Source: Opitutales bacterium
GTDB lineage: Bacteria; Verrucomicrobiota; Verrucomicrobiia; Opitutales; Oceanipulchritudinaceae
Length of the DNA stretch: 10,491 nucleotides
Direction: 5' to 3'
Assembly: GCA_007123395.1 (NCBI GenBank)
Contig: SKLD01000097.1
Span: forward strand, 1 to 10,491
Shown: one piece after another, positions 1 through 6,128 of the stretch
Position numbering within the stretch: position 1 is the first letter of the stretch
Layout: every line of letters starts with the position of its first letter
The notes under the pieces: generated by a model
Told to the model about the DNA's origin: nothing
Seen by the model: the letters and a program-made list of their open reading frames with translations, nothing else
Databases searched by the model: none
Position numbers and translations under genes: made by a program

Positions 1-229
1 CGGCGAAAAAAGCGCCGTGATCTACACGCTGCTGACCTGCTGCCGCATGCACCGCATCGAGCCGCGCGCCTACTTAACCGATCTGCTCGAGCGCCTCGTG
101 CCCGCCGAGCGCCACCCCGGCGCTGATTTGCTCGAAGAACTCCTGCCCTGGAACTGGGCCGCCGCCCACCCCGCACACCTTGTCAAAGAACCGCCCGGAG
201 CCTACCACACTCCCGCCGCCCAAAGATAG
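1..229 (+). mobile_element. 3' remnant or end of an IS66-family insertion sequence
   Basis: The window opens inside an IS66-type transposase gene, so at least the first 229 bases belong to an IS66-family element or its remnant. The right boundary is not clear: I see no recognisable terminal inverted repeat after the transposase stop, and the sequence changes at once to the AT-richer facing gene. Either the right end of the element has been lost, or its terminal repeat is too diverged to see without the left end, which lies outside the window. Confidence 0.6.
2..229 (+). CDS. IS66 family transposase, C-terminal fragment (5' end outside window)
   Basis: This is the last 75 codons of an IS66 transposase (TnpC-type DDE enzyme that moves the element). 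The reading frame is open from base 2 and ends at TAG 227-229. The visible residues match the conserved IS66 C-terminal domain: a GEKSAVIYTLL segment, then EPRAYLTDLLERL, and the diagnostic ELLPWNW near residues 48-54. A short tail of about 20 residues follows. The DDE catalytic core is upstream of the window, so I cannot judge whether the gene is intact. Its final 47 bases overlap the 3' end of the convergent gene at 183-818, which is unusual and suggests that one of the two ends is not original. The family call is secure; the activity of the element is unknown. Confidence 0.9.
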   Translation, partial: GEKSAVIYTLLTCCRMHRIEPRAYLTDLLERLVPAERHPGADLLEELLPWNWAAAHPAHLVKEPPGAYHTPAAQR

Positions 230-818
230 GGGGTCCTTTGCCGGACGGATACGCTTTTTCTAGCAGGCTTTTGGGTATTTCGACCAACTCATAAATCCAG
301 TCAGGAGCTTTCCTGAGTGCTCGTAGTGTGAAAATTCGATCATAACCCTTCATGTGGGCGAAAAACCTGTCTCGCAGCATGACGAGGTCATCAGGATTAT
401 CACCCCAACTTCCTTTTCCAAGTTCCATGAACTTGCTAATCCAGATTTTATCTTCCTTTATAGATTTGTCCGCCTGAGTCTTCAGCGAGACCGGGACTCC
501 ATCAATGGTGATGTCATGGCCGGGATTTCCCTTCGATGACAACTGCGCTCGATGTTGGTCGAAATTTACAACTTTCTCCAAGACGTATTCGAACTTGTCT
601 TTGGAGAAAGGCTCGACGGAAAAACTGTGATGTATTCTGAGGGCATCGCCGAAATTTTCCAGAGTGCTTGCATCGAGTAGTCCGTCTTGGAAAATCTCGA
701 AATTATAGGGGAATCGGAAAATGCGAACAGTGTTTTCAAGCCAAGTGATTTGACCTGGCGTGAGCTCACGGATTGCAGCTAGCAAATTTCCGATTCTTTG
801 GTGTTCTTTTTCTGTCAT
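183..818 (-). CDS. putative PD-(D/E)XK-type restriction endonuclease-like protein, likely altered C-terminus
   Basis: This 211-residue soluble protein has no signal peptide or membrane segment. Residues 77-113 resemble a PD-(D/E)XK nuclease core: a helix with Glu77/Glu81, then GHD (Asp102) and, eight residues on, SLK (Ser111, Lys113). Ser replaces the usual Glu, a variation known in some type II restriction enzymes such as Cfr10I. The later KFMELGKG stretch and the YELVEIP stretch (residues 176-182) also recall type II restriction enzymes, but I cannot name a subfamily. No methyltransferase gene is visible. The gene is clearly AT-richer than its neighbours, which suggests horizontal transfer. 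It starts 15 nt after the cysteine desulfurase stop on the same strand, so it could be co-transcribed. About 15 C-terminal codons lie over the IS66 transposase end and are probably not native. The start ATG 816-818 has only a weak upstream purine run. The gene is real with good confidence; the function is tentative. Confidence 0.6.
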   Translation of the reverse strand: MTEKEHQRIGNLLAAIRELTPGQITWLENTVRIFRFPYNFEIFQDGLLDASTLENFGDALRIHHSFSVEPFSKDKFEYVLEKVVNFDQHRAQLSSKGNPGHDITIDGVPVSLKTQADKSIKEDKIWISKFMELGKGSWGDNPDDLVMLRDRFFAHMKGYDRIFTLRALRKAPDWIYELVEIPKSLLEKAYPSGKGPPIFGRRECGRLRAVL

Positions 819-833
819 ATTTTTTCCACGACA

Positions 834-1985
834 TCAAGGAATCTCGATGACAGGGGACCTACCTTGGTTGCGCAGGTCCGCGGCTACTTCGGCGATCGCG
901 TTGGCGAGGGCATGCCAATCGTCTTCGCCGGTGGCCCATCCGGAACTGACGCGGAGCGTGCGGCGGGCCTCTTCGGGCGGGAGCCCCATGGCGGAGAGGA
1001 CATGGGACGGCCCCTCGCGCCCGGTCGCGCAGGCGCTGCCCGTCGACACCATGAAGCCGCGGCGGCTCAATTGATTGACCCAACGGTGATTCGGCGCGTG
1101 CGGCATGATGAGTGACACCGTGTTCCACAGCGTCGGCGCACCGCCCGTCGCGACCTTCACGCCCATCGGATCAAGGCGTTCGATGAAATTATTCCGCCAC
1201 TTCCCGCGCGCAGCCGTCTCCGCCCCGTTTTTCGCGAGCGTGACGGTGTAGTCGAGGGCCGCCGCCATGGCGGCGACGCCGGGCAGGTTTTCCGTGCCGG
1301 AGCGCCGTCCTCCCTCCTGCTCGCCGCCGACCATGGCGACGAATCCTTCGGCTTCGCGCGGGACGCGAAGGAAACCCACTCCTTTAGGCCCACCGAACTT
1401 GTGCGCACTACCGACAACAAAGGTACAGCCCGCCGGAACCCGCAGCGGCAGGCGTCCAACCCACTGCACGGCGTCGCAGAGGTAGGCAACCCCCGCCGCA
1501 TGGCACGCTTCCGCGACCTCTTCCCAAGGCTGGAGCACGCCCGTCTCGTTATTCGCCGCCATCACCGCGACGAGGGCGGGCCGCGCTTCGCGCAAGTGCT
1601 CTGCCACATCTTCCGCCTTTACACGTCCCGCGCAATCCGCCTCGAAGGAACGCACCCGCCCCTTCCAGAACACCTCCGCAGCGGCACGCACACACGGGTG
1701 TTCCACCGGCGAGAGGAGGCAGGCCGCCCCGCCGGACGCCGCCGCAAAATGCCGCATGACCGCGTTTGCCCCCTCGGTCGCCCCCGACGTGAAGACAATC
1801 TCCTCCGGCGCCGCTCCGAGCAGGGCTGCCACGCGTTCGCGGCATCTGTCCAGCTCCGCCCGCGCACGGGCGCCCGCCTGATGCGGGCTCGACGGATTGG
1901 CAAAGTGGTCGCGGGACGCCGCAAGCCATGCGGCTTCCGCCTGCGGAAGCAGGGGCGCGGTGGCGTTGTGGTCAAAGTAGGTCAT
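834..1985 (-). CDS. cysteine desulfurase, NifS/IscS family (class V aminotransferase fold)
   Basis: This 383-residue PLP enzyme takes sulfur from cysteine, giving alanine and an enzyme-bound persulfide for Fe-S clusters, tRNA thiolation or other sulfur uses. Seen in order: YFDHNAT (3-9), GATEGAN (68-74), His96 that stacks on PLP, NNETG (145-149), Asp171, the PLP-binding Lys196 in SAHKFGGPKG, RSGTEN (228-233), and the active-site Cys319 in the STGSAC loop. Length is normal for the family. ATG 1983-1985 lies 3 nt after the hemC stop, so the two are almost certainly co-transcribed and perhaps translationally coupled. No iscU, iscR, sufE or thiI partner is in the window, so the exact role (iscS, nifS, or dndA-like) cannot be assigned. 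The downstream neighbour is a nuclease-like gene, which makes a DNA-sulfur role imaginable, though a general housekeeping role is likelier. Confidence 0.92.
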   Translation of the reverse strand: MTYFDHNATAPLLPQAEAAWLAASRDHFANPSSPHQAGARARAELDRCRERVAALLGAAPEEIVFTSGATEGANAVMRHFAAASGGAACLLSPVEHPCVRAAAEVFWKGRVRSFEADCAGRVKAEDVAEHLREARPALVAVMAANNETGVLQPWEEVAEACHAAGVAYLCDAVQWVGRLPLRVPAGCTFVVGSAHKFGGPKGVGFLRVPREAEGFVAMVGGEQEGGRRSGTENLPGVAAMAAALDYTVTLAKNGAETAARGKWRNNFIERLDPMGVKVATGGAPTLWNTVSLIMPHAPNHRWVNQLSRRGFMVSTGSACATGREGPSHVLSAMGLPPEEARRTLRVSSGWATGEDDWHALANAIAEVAADLRNQGRSPVIEIP

Positions 1986-1988
1986 GCC

Positions 1989-2852
1989 CTAAACCGTGTG
2001 CCCGCCAAGCAGGCCGTGCAACCAGCGCGCAACCGCAGTCTCCGCCCCGGCCGCCGGGATTTCCATCGAATGCATGCCGACCGATTCCTCGAATATGTAC
2101 AATCGCCCGGCGCGCACATGAGCGGCAGCGGCGGCATGACATCCGCCGCCCATCGCGGAAAGCGCGAGCCGCTCCAAACCCACCGCGCACGATGTTTCCT
2201 CGCAGAGGAGAGGCGCCCAAAGCTCGGCGTCGGAGGCCCGACATTCAACAGCGATCGCTCCCTGCCCCGCCGCCGGCACACACTGGCGCACGCCGAGGGG
2301 CTGAAAGACAAGTCCTTCCCGGCGGTTGATGCCAAGGCGGCGCAAACCCGCCAGCGCCATCACCGATCCATCCGCCGCGCCGTCCGCGATCTTGCCGAGA
2401 CGCGTGCCCACGTTGCCGCGGATCTCCGTCCACTCAACTCCGGGAAAGAATATACCCGTCTGCGCGCGGCGACGAGGGCTACCGGTCGCCAGCGTCCGCA
2501 CCTGCGCCACAGACTCACGCAGTACGAGGACGTCCTCCGGTGCCTCGCGCGGCAGGAAACCCGCCAGCGCGAGCCCGACCGGCAACGACGTCGGCAAGTC
2601 TTTAGAGGAATGCACCGCAAGATCGGCCTCGCCCGCCGCGAGAGCCCGCTCCAGTTCGGAGGTGAATAGCCCTTTCCCCCCCTTCGCCTCCAACGACCAC
2701 TCCAGCCGCTCGTCTCCCTCCGTCGAAAACGTGCGCTCCTCGAAAGCTACGCCCGGCATGCGCGCGGAAAGGTACTCAATAGCTTCGAGGGTCTGCGCGC
2801 GTGCAAGAGGCGAACGCCGCGTCGCGACGACAACTTTCGACAAATGAGACAT
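1989..2852 (-). CDS. hemC: porphobilinogen deaminase (hydroxymethylbilane synthase)
   Basis: This cytosolic enzyme joins four porphobilinogen units into hydroxymethylbilane on the way to haem, sirohaem and cobalamin. The 287 residues show the family signatures: ATRRSPLA (10-17, binding Arg12/Ser14), HSSKDLPT (81-88) with catalytic Asp85, GSPRRRAQ (124-131), RGNVGTRL (145-152), AAGQGAIAVE (194-203), and the dipyrromethane-cofactor Cys238 in GGGC. The residues after that cysteine are HAAAAAH, not the usual QVP(I/L)G-like loop, and the third domain is short (E. coli HemC is 313 residues). Start ATG 2850-2852 is preceded by AAGGA at 2863-2867 with a 10-nt spacer, a good ribosome site. It is the first gene of an apparent operon with the cysteine desulfurase. 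No other haem gene is nearby. The AT-rich stretch and inverted repeat upstream are the likely control region. Confidence 0.95.
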   Translation of the reverse strand: MSHLSKVVVATRRSPLARAQTLEAIEYLSARMPGVAFEERTFSTEGDERLEWSLEAKGGKGLFTSELERALAAGEADLAVHSSKDLPTSLPVGLALAGFLPREAPEDVLVLRESVAQVRTLATGSPRRRAQTGIFFPGVEWTEIRGNVGTRLGKIADGAADGSVMALAGLRRLGINRREGLVFQPLGVRQCVPAAGQGAIAVECRASDAELWAPLLCEETSCAVGLERLALSAMGGGCHAAAAAHVRAGRLYIFEESVGMHSMEIPAAGAETAVARWLHGLLGGHTV

Positions 2853-3229
2853 ATCCCATGCATCCTTGCCATAGCCCGGCCACGAGGCAAGCGCGCCGCG
2901 CGGACAGGCATCAGCCCGCCCGAAATCAAGTTGGGTCCAATAAATTTATTTCTGAGTTGTTGAAATACATCTTCTTAATTCAGAAATAATAATTTAGCCA
3001 AACGAAGGCAAAAAAGAGACCAATGAACCGCCATTCAATATAGACGGTAACATTCGCTAGTATTTGTGCTGATTACCATCCTGTTGCCGTGCTTTTGTCT
3101 GCACGTTCGCCGGGACACCGTTGGAGGATGAAACCGCCGTCCGCCACAGCTTTCTTGTCACGCGCGGCGGCGCCTCCAAGCCTGTTGTCCGGAGTGAGGC
3201 TCGCCATCGTCGCCCGTCCCGAACGGCAA
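2853..3229. other. intergenic region between hemC and valS, no supported gene
   Basis: This 377-bp stretch separates hemC (leading away from it) from the 3' end of valS. About 2853-2930 is the GC-rich leader of hemC. About 2935-3080 is AT-rich and should hold the hemC promoter, although I cannot pick out a convincing -35/-10 pair. About 3085-3229 is GC-rich again but carries no credible gene: the + frame open here simply continues antisense to valS, and the - frames have stops. No T-tract terminator is visible after the valS stop. Confidence 0.6.
2946..2989. repeat. AT-rich inverted repeat upstream of hemC (possible operator)
   Basis: TTATTTCTGA at 2946-2955 is repeated as its exact reverse complement TCAGAAATAA at 2980-2989, with a 24-bp spacer. 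Allowing a 2-nt indel, the similarity extends outward to about 2941 and 2996 (TAAATT-type ends). It lies about 95-140 bp upstream of the hemC start within an AT-rich island. It could be a binding site for a dimeric regulator or chance in AT-rich DNA. The repeat is directly visible; the function is inference. Confidence 0.55.
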
Positions 3230-5989
3230 TTAGCCTCGGAGCGAAGCGAGGAGGCGATGCAATTCGGCTTTGCGGCTTTCGGTTTCGGCGAGCTGTTTGC
3301 GGGCGCCTTCGACGACGGCGGGCGGCGCGTTGTTCACGAAGCCGGGGTTTTCGAGTTTTTTGCGACCGGCGAGGATACCCTTTTCCAATTTGTCCAGTTC
3401 CTTGGAGAGGCGCTCCTTTTCCGCAGCGACGTCGATGGCCGACGCCAAGTCGAGATAGATTGTGCCCAGCAAAGTGACGGCGGCGGGCATGCCTTCCGGC
3501 GCGGTATCGACCCAGTTGATACTTCCAGCCGGGATGAGGCTGAGGAGCGTCTCGTGGTGCGATTCAAGGACGGCGCGGTCCGCCGCCTCGGCGAGGCCGA
3601 CGAAGCGCACGTCGCGCCGATTGGCGACGTTGTATTCACTCTTGAGGGCACGGGCGCGGGCGATGACCTGCTTCACACGGGCAACTTCCTCGGCGGCCGC
3701 GCCGCCGACTTCGATTGCCCGCTCCTTAAGGGCCGCCGCCAGTTCCACCGTCGCCGGGATACGGGTATCCTGCAAGAACCGTTCGCCTTCGCCCAAGTAG
3801 CCGAGGTCGCTCCATAGCTCTTCGGTGATGAAGGGAATGATTGGCTCCGCGAGAAGGAGCGTCTGGCGGATGATGAGGTCGAGGACGGCAAGCGTGGTCC
3901 CCTGCCCCTCGCCGCCGCGCAGCTTGGTCTTCGACGCTTCTATGTACCAGTCGCAATAGTCGCTCCAAAAAAATTCGTAGAGTTCCTTCGGATACGGGTG
4001 CATCTCGAAGCGGGCGAAGGCACCCTCGACCGCCGCCGTTGTCTCGACGAGGCGCGAGAGGATCCACTTATCGTAGCTGTCGAGGCGCTCCGGATCGATG
4101 CGGGAGAGGATGGCGGCGAGGCTGCCGTTGTCGCCGGGAGGACCGCTCATCTGGCGGAAACGGCACGCGTTCCAGAGTTTGTTGCAGAAGTTGCGCCCGA
4201 TCTCGACGCGCTCCTCGCTGAAGAGGATGTCCTGCCCGCTGGGGGCAATGTTGACGATACCGAAGCGCAGTCCGTCGGCCCCGAACTTGGCGATGAGGTC
4301 GAGCGGATCGGGCGAATTGCCGAGGCTCTTCGACATTTTGCGCCGCTTGTCGTCGCGGATAAGCCCGGTCATGAAGACGTCGCGGAAGGGAAGGCGCTCC
4401 GCGATCTCTTCGTCGGTCAGTTCCTTCTTGGCCTCACCCATGAACTCGAGGCCAGCCATGACCATGCGCGCGACCCACAGGAAGATTATGTCGAACCCGG
4501 TTACGAGCGTGTTCGTGGGGTAGAAATATGCGAGCTCACGCGCCGCTTCGCTGTCGGGCTCCGGCCATCCGAAGTTAGCGAAGGGCCAGAGCCATGAGGA
4601 CGCCCAGGTGTCGAGGACGTCTTCGTCCTGATACCAGTTTTCCGGATCGGCAGGGCCGTCGACAGAAACATGGACGTGCTGCGGATTGGTGAAATCGCGC
4701 TCCGCCGCCGGCACGCCCTTGCTGTACCACACCGGGATGCGGTGCCCCCACCAGAGCTGACGGCTGATGCACCAGTCGATGTTGTCGCGCTCCATCGTCT
4801 CGAGCCAGTGCAGGTAGGTCTTGGCCCAGCGCTCGGGGTGGAAGCGCAGGAGCCCTGCCTTCACGGCGCGCTTGGCCTCCGCCACCTTCGGGTAGCGCAG
4901 CCACCATTGCTCGGTGAGGCGGGGTTCCACTGGAACATCCGCGCGCTCGGAGAAGCCGACGTTGTTTTCGTAGGGCTCGGTGCCGACGAGCAGCCCCATG
5001 TCCTGCAGCTTCTTAGTCGCGGCCTTCCGCGCGGCAAAGCGTTCCATACCGTCGAAGTCCGGTCCGGCGAGGGCGTTGAGCGTGCCGTCCGGGTTGAAGA
5101 CGTCGACGATGGGCAGCTTATGGCGGTGGCCGATCTCAAAATCGAGGGCGTCGTGGGCGGGCGTGATCTTGAGGCAGCCCGTGCCGAAATCCATCTGCAC
5201 CGCCTCGTCCGCGATGACGGGAATTTCCGCCGACGGAAAGGGGCGGCGCACGTGCTTGCCGACAAGGTGCCCGTAGCGCTTGTCGTCCGGATGAACGGCG
5301 ACGGCGACGTCGCCCATGAGGGTTTCGGGCCGTGTCGTGGAGATTTCCACAAAGGTCCCCGGAAGCTCCACCACCTCGTAGCGCATTTTGTAGAGGAGCC
5401 CCTTTTGCGGCTTCATGATGACTTCCTCGTTGCTGAGGGCGGTCTGGCTGACGGGGCACCAGTTGCTCATGCGCAGCCCGCGGTAGACGTAGCCGCGCCG
5501 GTAAAGCTCGACAAACGCCGTCAGGACGGCGCGCGAGTAGCCTTGGTCGAGGGTGAAACTCGTCCGGTCCCAGTCGCAGGAGGCACCGAGCTTGCTCAGT
5601 TGGTTGAGGATGATGCCGCCGTGCTCCTCCTTCCACTCCCACACGGCCTCGACAAACTTCTCCCGTCCGAGATCACGGCGGTGTTTGCCCTGCTCGCGCA
5701 ATTTGCGCTCCACGCGCGTTTGCGTGGCAATGCCGGCGTGATCGGTGCCCGGAAACCACAGCGCCTCTTTCCCTTCAAGGCGCGCACGCCGCGTGAAGAT
5801 GTCCTGCAGGGTGTTGTTGAGGATATGCCCCATGTGTAGCATGCCCGTAACATTAGGCGGCGGGATCATGATGCAGTGCGGCTCACGCTCCGGGTTCGCA
5901 CGGGCGGCGAAGGCCCGGCCCTCAAGCCACGCTTCATACCATTTCGATTCGACCGCGGACGGGTCATAGGCTTTTGCAATCTCGGCCAT
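3230..5989 (-). CDS. valS: valine--tRNA ligase (valyl-tRNA synthetase)
   Basis: This 919-residue class Ia synthetase charges tRNA-Val and edits mischarged threonine. Seen in order: PPPNVTG and the HIGH-type motif HMGH (52-55); an inserted CP1 editing domain with TTRPET (218-223) and a K-x-T-x3-D-x2-D pattern (Lys274, Thr276, Asp280, Asp283) matching the editing residues known from Thermus ValRS; WCISRQLWWGHRIPVWY (406-422); DVLDTW; KMSKS (551-555); an anticodon-binding domain; and a C-terminal coiled coil of about 65 residues (KERLSKELDKLEKG onward), a bacterial ValRS hallmark that contacts the tRNA. I chose ATG 5987-5989 (MAEIAKAYDPS), because the frame stays open to 6265 but that 92-residue extension has no family resemblance and runs antisense into glnD. 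No clear Shine-Dalgarno site precedes the start. The gene diverges from glnD and appears monocistronic. Confidence 0.97.
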   Translation of the reverse strand: MAEIAKAYDPSAVESKWYEAWLEGRAFAARANPEREPHCIMIPPPNVTGMLHMGHILNNTLQDIFTRRARLEGKEALWFPGTDHAGIATQTRVERKLREQGKHRRDLGREKFVEAVWEWKEEHGGIILNQLSKLGASCDWDRTSFTLDQGYSRAVLTAFVELYRRGYVYRGLRMSNWCPVSQTALSNEEVIMKPQKGLLYKMRYEVVELPGTFVEISTTRPETLMGDVAVAVHPDDKRYGHLVGKHVRRPFPSAEIPVIADEAVQMDFGTGCLKITPAHDALDFEIGHRHKLPIVDVFNPDGTLNALAGPDFDGMERFAARKAATKKLQDMGLLVGTEPYENNVGFSERADVPVEPRLTEQWWLRYPKVAEAKRAVKAGLLRFHPERWAKTYLHWLETMERDNIDWCISRQLWWGHRIPVWYSKGVPAAERDFTNPQHVHVSVDGPADPENWYQDEDVLDTWASSWLWPFANFGWPEPDSEAARELAYFYPTNTLVTGFDIIFLWVARMVMAGLEFMGEAKKELTDEEIAERLPFRDVFMTGLIRDDKRRKMSKSLGNSPDPLDLIAKFGADGLRFGIVNIAPSGQDILFSEERVEIGRNFCNKLWNACRFRQMSGPPGDNGSLAAILSRIDPERLDSYDKWILSRLVETTAAVEGAFARFEMHPYPKELYEFFWSDYCDWYIEASKTKLRGGEGQGTTLAVLDLIIRQTLLLAEPIIPFITEELWSDLGYLGEGERFLQDTRIPATVELAAALKERAIEVGGAAAEEVARVKQVIARARALKSEYNVANRRDVRFVGLAEAADRAVLESHHETLLSLIPAGSINWVDTAPEGMPAAVTLLGTIYLDLASAIDVAAEKERLSKELDKLEKGILAGRKKLENPGFVNNAPPAVVEGARKQLAETESRKAELHRLLASLRG

Positions 5990-6128
5990 GGATCTATTCT
6001 GCGCAGGGCGGGCGCAGGGATCCCCGGCGACCGCAAAAACCCAAGAGGTCGAATGCACCTCCGGCCAAGTCAATTGGAAAAAACGCTGTACTTGCCAAGA
6101 GCCGTGCCCCGCCCAAGCTTCACCCACC
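5990..6128. promoter_or_regulatory. divergent spacer between valS and glnD (shared promoter region)
   Basis: With the valS start at 5989 and the preferred glnD start at 6129, these 139 bp must contain both promoters. No strong sigma-70 pair is obvious on either strand, and neither start has a good Shine-Dalgarno match. The palindrome CCATGG at 5986-5991 gives both strands an ATG in overlapping positions, which is why the glnD frame seems to begin at 5988. The role as a promoter region is inferred from the divergent layout only. Confidence 0.5.

Noticed and set aside
1401..2669. 422-codon open frame on the + strand
   Set aside because: It lies antisense over the cysteine desulfurase and hemC, both of which have full family motifs. 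Its Arg/Pro/His-rich translation is typical of a shadow frame in GC-rich DNA.
3233..3255. GCCTCG...CGAGG(AGGC) palindrome at the valS 3' end as a terminator
   Set aside because: It is inside the coding sequence, specifies the conserved C-terminal coiled-coil residues, and has no U-run after it.
3089..3817. 242-codon open frame on the + strand, including a GGAGG immediately before an ATG at 3128
   Set aside because: Most of it is antisense to the valS 3' end, the GGAGG touches the ATG with no spacer, and no family resemblance is seen.
4670..5839. 389-codon open frame on the + strand
   Set aside because: It is entirely antisense to the conserved core of valS, and its translation has no recognisable domain.
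5988..6128. glnD starting at ATG 5988
   Set aside because: It adds 47 unconserved residues, overlaps the valS start codon and leaves no promoter space. GTG 6129 is preferred, though this is not proven.
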